A stretch of DNA of 7,475 bases, taken from contig JAJQGR010000342.1 in assembly GCA_021200345.1 (NCBI GenBank), forward strand, positions 1 through 7,475, read 5' to 3'. The position numbers were made by a program, and so were the translations under genes. Positions 1 to 5,640 of the stretch are shown in pieces; position 1 is the first letter of the stretch, and every line of letters begins with the position of its first letter. The notes beneath the pieces were generated by a model, which worked only from the letters and a program-made list of their open reading frames with translations, searched no databases and was not told the origin of the DNA. The stretch comes from Lachnospiraceae bacterium (lineage in GTDB: Bacteria; Bacillota; Clostridia; Lachnospirales; Lachnospiraceae).

Positions 1-132
1 GCATAAGGGATATCGCAATCCGGCCGCTGATATCCGGCATGCCGCGGGGGTTACGGTTCACGGTATGCAAAATTACAAAAATTGCGGGAAACGCGATTAG
101 GGGTCGTGAAAATTTTTTTGGGAGGTAGAGTT
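1..132 (+). other. Leader/intergenic region upstream of the phosphofructokinase gene
   Basis: No gene can be assigned here. Frame 1 has a TAA at 4-6 that could be the stop of an upstream gene. Frame 2 stays open to a TAG at 98-100 and frame 3 also stays open well into the leader, but neither translation is recognisable. Visible structure includes an inverted repeat GGATATC (8-14) / GATATCC (29-35), a 10-bp palindrome CGGCATGCCG (35-44), and a 7-bp hairpin with arms 80-86 and 92-98 around a GGAAA loop, containing one G-U pair. A run of seven T (113-119) lies about 15 nt beyond that last hairpin, too far away for an ordinary intrinsic terminator. I could not find a convincing sigma-A promoter. 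Confidence 0.5.
120..125 (+). promoter_or_regulatory. Ribosome binding site that fixes the pfk start
   Basis: GGGAGG lies 7 nt before the ATG at 133, which is ideal spacing. It decides against an in-frame TTG at 82, which has no such site and would add 17 residues not expected in the family. Confidence 0.85.
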
Positions 133-1209
133 ATGCTGAGAGTAGGCATGCTGACAAGCGGCGGCGACTGCCAGGCGCTGAACGCCGCAATGAGAGGTGT
201 GGTAAAAACACTTTTGAACATGAGTGATGAGCCGCTGGAAATCTACGGTTTTCTGGATGGTTATCAGGGACTGATTTACAGCAGATTTAAGATGCTGACC
301 GGCAAGGACTTTTCCGGTATTCTGACAGAGGGCGGCACCATGTTGGGCACCTCCAGAACGCCGTTTAAGGAGATTGAGAAGCCGGACGCCAACGGTCTGA
401 ATAAGGTGGAGGCCATGCTGCAGAATTATTACAAGCTTCAGCTGGACTGCCTGGTGATCCTGGGTGGAAACGGCACCCATAAGACCGCCAATCTGCTCAG
501 AGAAAAGGGATTAAATATTATTACCCTGCCCAAGACCATCGACAACGATCTGTGGGGCACGGACATGACTTTTGGTTTCCAGTCAGCGGTGGATATTGCC
601 ACCAACGCCATTGACTGCATTCATACCACAGCCGCTTCCCATGGCAGAGTTTTTATTGTAGAGGTCATGGGACACAAGGTAGGATGGCTGACGCTGAACG
701 CCGGAATGGCCGGCGGCGCGGACATCATTCTTCTGCCCGAGATTCCCTATGATATCAACAAGATCTGCAAAAAGATTGAGGAAAGAGACAAAAAAGGCAG
801 CCGCTTTACCATCATCGCTGTGGCTGAGGGCGCCATCTCCAAAGAGGACGCCAAGCTGTCCAAGAAGGAAATGAAGAAAAAGATGGAGAATTATCCCTAT
901 CCGTCGGTTTCCTATGAAGTGGCGGCCAGGATTCAGGAAAAGACCGGCCGTGAAGTGCGGGTGACTGTTCCGGGGCATGTGCAGCGCGGCGGCAGCCCCT
1001 GTCCATACGATCGTGTGTTTGCCAGCCGTCTGGGCGCGGAAGCAGGCAAGCTGATTCTGGACAGGCAGTTTGGCTTTATGGTGGGTTATAAGGACAGAGA
1101 GATTGTGCGCGTATCCTTAGAGGATGTGGCGGGCAAGCTGAAGTATCTGTCCCCGGATGCCACCATTATTCAGGAGGCCAAGATGCTGGGGATTTCCTTC
1201 GGAGACTGA
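133..1209 (+). CDS. pfkA: 6-phosphofructokinase (PFKA family, mixed ATP/PPi-type signature)
   Basis: Cytoplasmic glycolytic enzyme phosphorylating fructose 6-phosphate to fructose 1,6-bisphosphate. The protein has 358 residues, longer than the roughly 320 of E. coli PfkA. It begins with the phosphate-binding strand and loop MLTSGGDC (6-13). Further motifs are GGNGT (111-115), PKTIDND (133-139) with likely catalytic Asp137, VEVMG (176-180) and the family signature GHVQRGGSP (281-289) followed by DR (293-294). A Lys-rich insert lies at about 238-252. The phosphoryl-donor signature is mixed. Gly114 matches the ATP-type position (E. coli Gly104), but Lys134 matches the residue typical of PPi-dependent and group III enzymes (E. 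coli Gly124). Asn113 stands where E. coli has Asp103. The donor therefore cannot be fixed from sequence; ATP is my first guess because of Gly114. The gene looks monocistronic, with a hairpin terminator 54 bp after its stop. Confidence 0.93.
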   Translation: MLRVGMLTSGGDCQALNAAMRGVVKTLLNMSDEPLEIYGFLDGYQGLIYSRFKMLTGKDFSGILTEGGTMLGTSRTPFKEIEKPDANGLNKVEAMLQNYYKLQLDCLVILGGNGTHKTANLLREKGLNIITLPKTIDNDLWGTDMTFGFQSAVDIATNAIDCIHTTAASHGRVFIVEVMGHKVGWLTLNAGMAGGADIILLPEIPYDINKICKKIEERDKKGSRFTIIAVAEGAISKEDAKLSKKEMKKKMENYPYPSVSYEVAARIQEKTGREVRVTVPGHVQRGGSPCPYDRVFASRLGAEAGKLILDRQFGFMVGYKDREIVRVSLEDVAGKLKYLSPDATIIQEAKMLGISFGD

Positions 1210-1263
1210 CAAAAGCCTGAACCGGCGCAGAGGGATATAGAGGAAAGAAAACCAGAAAACGAT

Positions 1264-1300
1264 AACAGGACCGCCGGGTCAAAAGCCCGGCGGCTGTTTT
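1264..1300 (+). terminator. Probable intrinsic terminator after pfkA
   Basis: CCGCCGGG (1271-1278) pairs perfectly with CCCGGCGG (1286-1293) around a 7-nt loop. An outer AACAG (1264-1268) / CTGTT (1294-1298) stem flanks it across a 2-nt GA bulge. The T tract is only TTTT (1297-1300), so termination may be partial. It separates pfkA from dnaX. Confidence 0.7.
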
Positions 1301-1324
1301 GGAAAGGCACAGGAAAGGGAAAGC

Positions 1325-2932
1325 ATGGCGTACACCGCGTTATATAGAAAATTTCGTCCGGCTACTTTCGAAGAGGTCCGGGGGCAGGAGCACATTGTGG
1401 CCACTCTGCAAAATCAGATCAAAGCGGACAGAATAGGTCATGCGTATCTTTTTACGGGGACAAGGGGAACAGGAAAGACCTCCGTGGCCAAGATTTTTGC
1501 CAGGGCGGTTAACTGCCAGGCTCCCGTCAACGGCAGTCCTTGCGGCGTATGTCCTTCCTGTAAGTCTATTGGGGCGGGCGCCAGCATGAACGTGGTGGAG
1601 ATTGACGCTGCCTCCAATAATGGCGTGGACAATATCCGTGAGATCATCGATGAAGTATCCTACTCTCCCGCTGAGGGAAAATATAAGGTGTATATTATCG
1701 ACGAGGTGCATATGCTTTCCCCGGGGGCTTTCAATGCTTTGTTAAAGACACTGGAGGAGCCGCCCTCCTACGCGATTTTTATCCTGGCGACAACGGAGGT
1801 TCACAGAATTCCCATTACCATCCTGTCCCGGTGTCAGCGGTATGATTTCCGCAGGATTTCCATAGATACCCTGGCGGGACGCCTGAAAGAGGTCACTGAC
1901 GCGGAGGGGGTTGTCATTGAGGACAAAGCGCTGCGTTACCTGGCGAAATCAGCCGACGGTTCTTTGCGGGACGGGTTAAGTCTGCTGGACCAGTGCATTG
2001 CCTTTCACATGGATGAGGAGCTGACCTTCGATAAGGTGCTGGATGTGCTGGGAGCGGTGGACACAGGCGTCTTTTCCAAGCTGGTAAGAGCCATTGTGTC
2101 CGGCAATGTGGTGAGAGCCGTGGAGGTGCTGGAGGACGTAGTGGTGCAGGGCAGAGAGCTGTCCCAGTTTGTACTGGATCTGACCTGGTATCTGCGAAAT
2201 CTTTTATTGCTGAAAACCTCCATGTCCGACGGGGATGAAGCGGAGCTTCGGGCCATGGAGGACATTATGGAGGTATCCGGCGATCAACTGGCCCGGCTGC
2301 GGGAGGAGGCCCGGACGCTGGAGGTAGACCGGCTGCTCCGCTATATCCGGGTGCTGTCTGAACTGACAGGGCAGCTTCGGTATTCGGCCAATAAACGGGT
2401 GCTGGTGGAGATTGCGCTGATTAAGCTGTGCAGGCCGCAGATGGAAACTGACCCGGAGGCGCTTTCAGACCGGGTGCGCAGCGTGGAAGAGAAGCTGGAG
2501 CAGGGGATTGTGGTGCAAAACGCCCCGGAGAGTTATGGATCAGCTTTCCCGGGGGAAAATGGACAGGAGAGAGGGCCGAAAGTGACAAGACCTCCTGTAC
2601 CGGCGGCAACACCGGAGGAAGTGAAAGAGGTGATCCGGCGTTTCCCATCTATTCGACAGAATACAGAGGGGCTGATGAAGACCAGTCTGAAAGCGGCTCA
2701 GCTGTCGGTGTCGGAGGCCGGAGAGCTTATTATCGGTGTTCCCGACGGATATGACAGCGATTACTTTGTGAAATATCCGGAGCATGTGGCTGCACTGGAG
2801 GATGTTCTGGAACAGGCTGTGGGAAAGCACATTGCCGTGGTGGTAGTACCGGTAAGAAATGAGCGGGAATTTGAGCAGAGCTATCCGGACATTTCGGAGT
2901 TTATCCGGATGAATCTGACAGAGGAAGAATGA
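1325..2932 (+). CDS. dnaX: DNA polymerase III subunit gamma/tau (clamp loader ATPase)
   Basis: AAA+ ATPase of the replicative clamp loader, which opens and loads the beta sliding clamp; the C-terminal part holds the polymerase and helicase together at the fork. It has 535 residues. The N-terminus MAYTALYRKFRP is typical of the family. Walker A is GTRGTGKTS (45-53). The zinc-binding cysteines are C64, C73, C76 and C79. Walker B is IIDEVH (124-129), sensor 1 is LATTEVH (154-160), the arginine-finger motif SRC is 168-170, and sensor 2 is SLRDGLSLLDQ (213-223). Clamp-loader domain III follows to about residue 370. A variable Pro-rich linker (about 395-430) leads to a C-terminal tau-like domain ending in an acidic tail. 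A purine-rich site (AGGAAAGGGA, 1311-1320) precedes the ATG. No run of six or more A is present, so an E. coli-style frameshift to a short gamma form is not indicated. It heads the dnaX-ybaB-recR block. Confidence 0.97.
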   Translation: MAYTALYRKFRPATFEEVRGQEHIVATLQNQIKADRIGHAYLFTGTRGTGKTSVAKIFARAVNCQAPVNGSPCGVCPSCKSIGAGASMNVVEIDAASNNGVDNIREIIDEVSYSPAEGKYKVYIIDEVHMLSPGAFNALLKTLEEPPSYAIFILATTEVHRIPITILSRCQRYDFRRISIDTLAGRLKEVTDAEGVVIEDKALRYLAKSADGSLRDGLSLLDQCIAFHMDEELTFDKVLDVLGAVDTGVFSKLVRAIVSGNVVRAVEVLEDVVVQGRELSQFVLDLTWYLRNLLLLKTSMSDGDEAELRAMEDIMEVSGDQLARLREEARTLEVDRLLRYIRVLSELTGQLRYSANKRVLVEIALIKLCRPQMETDPEALSDRVRSVEEKLEQGIVVQNAPESYGSAFPGENGQERGPKVTRPPVPAATPEEVKEVIRRFPSIRQNTEGLMKTSLKAAQLSVSEAGELIIGVPDGYDSDYFVKYPEHVAALEDVLEQAVGKHIAVVVVPVRNEREFEQSYPDISEFIRMNLTEEE

Positions 2933-2933
2933 G

Positions 2934-2955
2934 AGCGGCGGCGCAGCCGACCGCT
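2934..2955 (+). other. GC-rich hairpin in the dnaX-ybaB spacer
   Basis: It starts 1 nt after the dnaX stop codon. AGCGGCGGC (2934-2942) pairs with GCCG (2946-2949) and CCGCT (2951-2955), giving 9 bp with one bulged A (2950) and a GCA triloop. No T tract follows, so it is not an intrinsic terminator. By inference it could pause polymerase, protect mRNA ends or set relative expression of dnaX and ybaB. Confidence 0.6.
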
Positions 2956-2993
2956 GTGAAACTGGTTTAACAGGAAAGGCGAGGAAAAGAAAA

Positions 2994-3341
2994 ATGGCAA
3001 AACGTGGAGGCTATCCGGGCGGCATGAGTATGCCCGGCAATATGAATAATCTGATGAAACAGGCACAGCGCATGCAGCGCCAGATGGAGGAAGCGCAGAA
3101 GGAGCTGGAAAGTAAAACCTACACCATCACCAGCGGAGGCGGAGCAGTGGAAGTGACCGTCACAGGGAAAAAGGAGCTGACGGGTCTGAAAATCGCGCAG
3201 GAGGCCGTGGATCCGGATGATGTGGAAATGCTGCAGGACCTGATTTTGGCGGCTGTCAATGAGGCCATGAAAAAGGTGGATGAGGACAGCGAGGCGCTGA
3301 TGGGAAAAATGACCGGCGGCATGGGAGGATATGGCTTTTAA
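2994..3341 (+). CDS. ybaB: YbaB/EbfC family nucleoid-associated protein
   Basis: Small DNA-binding protein of 115 residues, a typical family length. Family members form tweezer-like dimers that bind DNA without strong sequence specificity, and they are almost always encoded between dnaX and recR, as here. The N-terminus is Gly/Met-rich (GGYPGGMSMPGNMNN, 5-19). A long helix follows (about 19-40, LMKQAQRMQRQMEEAQKELE), then a beta core with SGGGAVEVTVTG (47-58), the conserved VDPDDVEMLQDLILAAVNEA (72-91), and a Gly/Met-rich tail (GGMGGYGF). The start is chosen from the conserved N-terminus, with a GAGG-like site 9 nt upstream (2981-2984). The stop TAA abuts the recR start codon, implying translational coupling. 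Its precise role in this organism is inferred only from the family. Confidence 0.95.
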   Translation: MAKRGGYPGGMSMPGNMNNLMKQAQRMQRQMEEAQKELESKTYTITSGGGAVEVTVTGKKELTGLKIAQEAVDPDDVEMLQDLILAAVNEAMKKVDEDSEALMGKMTGGMGGYGF

Positions 3342-3938
3342 ATGGATGTGTTCAGCGGCTATATGGACAAGTTAATAGGGGAGCTTTCCTCTCTGCCGGG
3401 GATCGGCAGCAAGACTGCCCAGCGGCTGGCTTTCCATATCATGTATATGCCTCAGGAACGGGTGGAAAGTCTGGCCAAATCCATGACGGATGCCCGGGAG
3501 CATGTGCATTACTGTAAGGAATGCCTGACCCTGACGGATCAGGAGCTGTGTCCCATCTGCGCTAATCCGAAGAGGGATCATAAGACTATTATGGTGGTGG
3601 AAAATCCAAGAGATCTGGCGGCGTACGAAAAGACGGGCAAATACGAGGGCGTCTATCATGTACTGCATGGCGCCATCTCTCCCATGTTGGGCGTCGGACC
3701 TTCGGATATCCGCTTAAAGGAGCTTCTGCAGCGGCTGCAGGGAGATGTGGACGAGCTGATTATTGCCACCAATTCCAGTCTGGAAGGGGAGACTACGGCT
3801 ATGTATATCAGTAAGCTGGTGAAGCCTACAGGGATCAGAGTGACCAGAATCGCCAGCGGCGTTCCTGTGGGCGGTGATCTGGAATATATTGATGAAGTCA
3901 CGCTTCTGAGAGCGCTGGAGGGCAGGACAGAATTATGA
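3342..3938 (+). CDS. recR: Recombination mediator protein RecR
   Basis: Acts with RecO (and RecF) to load RecA onto SSB-coated single-stranded DNA during gap repair. The protein has 198 residues, the family norm. It carries an N-terminal helix-hairpin-helix (LIGELSSLPGIGSKTAQRLA, 11-30) and a four-cysteine zinc finger with C58, C61, C70 and C73. The Toprim domain runs from about 81 to 175, with VVENPRDL (85-92), the loop HGAISPMLGVGP (109-120) and NSSLEGETTAMYI (144-156). The C-terminal segment VPVGGDLEYIDEVTL (174-188) is also conserved. The ATG follows the ybaB stop directly. The likely ribosome site GGGAGG (3323-3328) lies inside ybaB, 13 nt upstream, which is long and suggests reliance on coupled translation. 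The stop overlaps the acylphosphatase start as ATGA. Confidence 0.97.
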   Translation: MDVFSGYMDKLIGELSSLPGIGSKTAQRLAFHIMYMPQERVESLAKSMTDAREHVHYCKECLTLTDQELCPICANPKRDHKTIMVVENPRDLAAYEKTGKYEGVYHVLHGAISPMLGVGPSDIRLKELLQRLQGDVDELIIATNSSLEGETTAMYISKLVKPTGIRVTRIASGVPVGGDLEYIDEVTLLRALEGRTEL

Positions 3939-4207
3939 TAATACGGAAACACTTTCTGGTATCTGGCCGGGTTCAGGGTGTGGGATTTCGCTATACCGCT
4001 CTTCGGGTAGCTGAGAAGTACGGCCTGACCGGCTGGGTACGTAATCAGGCGGATGAAACGGTGGAACTGGAGGTTCAGGGACCGGAGGAACTGGTGGACA
4101 CTTATATAAAGAGGGTCCAGCTTTCAAGTGTGTGGATGAAAATCGAACATGTGGAAGAAACTGACATGGATGTCATAAAAGAAGACGGATTTCGTGTCAG
4201 ATTTTAA
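3935..4207 (+). CDS. acyP: Acylphosphatase
   Basis: Small cytoplasmic enzyme hydrolysing the carboxyl-phosphate bond of acyl phosphates such as acetyl phosphate or 1,3-bisphosphoglycerate. It has 90 residues, the usual size. The first signature is SGRVQGVGFRYTA (10-22), whose Arg19 binds phosphate. The second is GLTGWVRNQADETVELEVQG (30-49), with Asn37 expected to position the catalytic water. Both catalytic residues are present, so it should be active. The usual Gly in the DGxVE turn is Glu here (DETVE), a minor variation. Its start overlaps the recR stop by 4 nt (ATGA), and an AGGA site lies 7 nt before the ATG at 3924-3927, so it is probably co-expressed with recR. Its link with recombination is likely positional only. 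The hairpin at 4239-4281 closes the transcription unit. Confidence 0.95.
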   Translation: MIIRKHFLVSGRVQGVGFRYTALRVAEKYGLTGWVRNQADETVELEVQGPEELVDTYIKRVQLSSVWMKIEHVEETDMDVIKEDGFRVRF

Positions 4208-4238
4208 TATGCAGGATGGCGGGGAGCGATTTTTGTCG

Positions 4239-4281
4239 GTCAAAACCAGGGATATTTGCTTTGGTTTTGACATATTTTTTT
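4239..4281 (+). terminator. Hairpin terminator after acyP, overlapping a promoter
   Basis: GTCAAAACCA (4239-4248) pairs perfectly over 10 bp with TGGTTTTGAC (4262-4271), with a 13-nt loop. A 7-T run follows at 4275-4281, 3 nt after the stem. The stem is AT-leaning, so efficiency may be moderate. The downstream arm contains the TTGACA hexamer of the next promoter. Confidence 0.7.
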
Positions 4282-4299
4282 ATTTGAGTATGGTATAGT
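4267..4299 (+). promoter_or_regulatory. Sigma-A-type promoter for the LysM gene
   Basis: A perfect -35 hexamer TTGACA (4267-4272) is followed by a good extended -10, TGG-TATAGT (-10 hexamer 4294-4299). The gap is 21 nt, longer than the usual 16-18, so activity may rest mainly on the extended -10. An alternative -10, TATGGT (4289-4294), gives a 16-nt spacer. Transcription would start near 4306, leaving a very short leader of about 19 nt before the ATG at 4325. Confidence 0.6.
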
Positions 4300-4310
4300 G
4301 TGCTCCAAAA

Positions 4311-4316
4311 AGGAGG
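4311..4316 (+). promoter_or_regulatory. Ribosome binding site that fixes the LysM gene start
   Basis: AGGAGG lies 8 nt before the ATG at 4325. An in-frame GTG at 4298 overlaps the predicted -10 box and would lie upstream of the transcript start, so it is rejected. Confidence 0.88.
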
Positions 4317-4324
4317 ACATTGCC

Positions 4325-5566
4325 ATGGAAATACCAAAACACACCACACAGGTAGGCACTGTATCTGCCCATAAGAAAATGTATCTGGAAGACTATTGCA
4401 TTTCCTATATCCGGCAGTTGGACAAGGATTATCCCCAGGAAAAAAAGCAGATCGCTCTGTACGGCTGTCTGCAGAAAGAAAAGGCAGTGGAATATGCGCT
4501 GGTGTTTGGCGCAGCTCTGCTGGGACTGGGCAGGGCGCGAACGGATTCCCTTTCTCTGATTCAGAAAGAGGAGGCGGAGAAGATCCGACAAACCTCATTT
4601 CCGGATTATAAGCTGGTGGGGCTTATTGTAGGCACAGATACGGTCAGTCAGAATCTTTACTGGCTTGGGTATGGGAACAAAGCCATATCTCAGGATGGCT
4701 ATTTTATCTTTTATGACAGAAATGAGGCCATGCTGGCGTTCATGATGCAGCGGGAGCAGGAAGAACGGGAGCCGGATGTGGATCCGGTGATTGCCAAAAA
4801 GGCAGATATGGATCTGAAAAAACAGACGGCTGCCCAGGAGGCTGAGCGGAAGAAAGAACAGGCGCGGGAGAAACAGGAAGCGGGAAAAGGCGGAAAATAT
4901 CGCCGTCAGATGCAAAAGAAGCAAAAGCAGGTGAAAAAACGCGCCGGATCAGAACCGGTGAGAGGGCTTTCAGCCATGGAGCGCCCCAAAAAGAGCAGAT
5001 TCCCGGCGGCAGCAGCGACGCTGCTTGTGGCCATTGGCGTGGTGTATGGCGTCAGGACTTATCTGCCTGAGAATTTTTATGCACCGGATGTGAGTGCGTA
5101 CATAACAGAATTGTTTACCCGGAATAGCATACTGAATGAGCAGGAGGAAGAAACGCAGGAGGTGGATGCCCGGACGGATGCAACATCAGCGGAGGTGAAT
5201 ACGCAGGATGGGGATGGAGAGCTGGCGGCTGAAGAAGCTCCTATTACGATTACGTCCATAGACGCGGTGGAAATCCCGGATCTGGAGACTGTGGCTGAGG
5301 CAGATGAGGGGGATCGTCAGGAGGATGATGCGGCAGGGAATGCGGATGCCGTGTCAACGCCTGTTGATGACACGGAGGAAACACAGACGGATAACGGAAC
5401 GGAGGAAGCCGGGCCGGAGACTTACCTGATTAAGAAAGGGGATAATCTGCTGACAATTTTGCGTACTCATTATGGGGACGACAGTATGCTGCAGGAGGTA
5501 TGCGAGGTCAATCAGATTGAGGACGCGGATAATATTCAGGTGGGGCAGACGATTGTGTTGCCGTAA
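4325..5566 (+). CDS. Single-pass membrane protein with C-terminal LysM domain
   Basis: Protein of 413 residues, and I do not recognise a named gene. Residues about 15-142 look like a compact globular domain: helix 19-33, strands IALYGCL (43-49) and VEYALVFGAALLG (55-67), helix 80-91, strands KLVGLIVG (96-103) and GYFIFY (125-130), then a helix. The pattern vaguely recalls a JAB/MPN fold without its metal motif; this is a guess. Residues 143-225 are very rich in Lys, Arg, Glu and Gln, probably helical, and strongly basic at the end. One membrane helix follows (about 227-243). With the basic side inside, the C-terminus is outside. A long acidic linker (272-365) has about 33 Asp/Glu, two Arg and no Lys. 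It leads to a LysM peptidoglycan-binding domain (366-413) containing YLIKKGDNLLTIL and the ending NIQVGQTIVLP. No signal peptide is seen. It appears to be transcribed alone, between two terminators. It may tether or sense the cell wall; this is inference. Confidence 0.85.
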   Translation: MEIPKHTTQVGTVSAHKKMYLEDYCISYIRQLDKDYPQEKKQIALYGCLQKEKAVEYALVFGAALLGLGRARTDSLSLIQKEEAEKIRQTSFPDYKLVGLIVGTDTVSQNLYWLGYGNKAISQDGYFIFYDRNEAMLAFMMQREQEEREPDVDPVIAKKADMDLKKQTAAQEAERKKEQAREKQEAGKGGKYRRQMQKKQKQVKKRAGSEPVRGLSAMERPKKSRFPAAAATLLVAIGVVYGVRTYLPENFYAPDVSAYITELFTRNSILNEQEEETQEVDARTDATSAEVNTQDGDGELAAEEAPITITSIDAVEIPDLETVAEADEGDRQEDDAAGNADAVSTPVDDTEETQTDNGTEEAGPETYLIKKGDNLLTILRTHYGDDSMLQEVCEVNQIEDADNIQVGQTIVLP

Positions 5567-5586
5567 AAAAATTTTTATGCTATACT
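5558..5586 (+). promoter_or_regulatory. Extended -10 promoter for the DUF5711-cvpA unit, embedded in a terminator
   Basis: TTGCCG (5558-5563, 4 of 6 matches to the -35 consensus) is separated by exactly 17 nt from TATACT (5581-5586, 5 of 6). TGC directly precedes the -10, forming an extended -10 element. The -35 overlaps the last codons of the LysM gene, and the -10 lies in the upstream arm of the terminator hairpin. A start near 5593 would fall in the hairpin loop, so the new transcript would carry only the downstream arm and escape termination. Confidence 0.6.
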
Positions 5587-5618
5587 GTTCTCCTGGAGAG
5601 CAGTATAGCTTATTTTTT
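5579..5618 (+). terminator. Strong intrinsic terminator after the LysM gene
   Basis: A 14-bp stem has arms 5579-5592 and 5596-5609 with one G-U pair and a CTG triloop. It is followed by TTA and six T (5613-5618). An upstream run of seven A (5565-5571) could also provide a T tract for transcripts from the opposite strand. It begins 12 nt after the LysM stop codon. Confidence 0.88.
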
Positions 5619-5640
5619 GAATCAATTTTAAGGAGCGGGC

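Noticed and set aside
82..132. TTG-initiated N-terminal extension of phosphofructokinase
   Set aside because: The ATG at 133 has a near-perfect GGGAGG site 7 nt upstream and gives the family-typical N-terminus. The extension would run through the ribosome site itself.
97..480. Minus-strand open frame opposite the start of pfkA
   Set aside because: It is a shadow of a strongly conserved enzyme gene, with no start signal and no recognisable protein features.
1206..1241. CTGACA (1206-1211) and TATAGA (1236-1241) as a dnaX promoter
   Set aside because: The spacer is 24 nt, too long, and the transcript would run into the terminator hairpin at 1264-1300.
1325..2932. Programmed frameshift in dnaX to make a short gamma form
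   Set aside because: No A AAA AAG-type heptamer or run of six or more A was found. The GGGGGAAAAT stretch near 2550 does not fit the slippery pattern in frame.
4298..4324. GTG start extending the LysM protein by 9 residues
   Set aside because: The codon overlaps the predicted -10 box, and AGGAGG at 4311-4316 serves the ATG at 4325.
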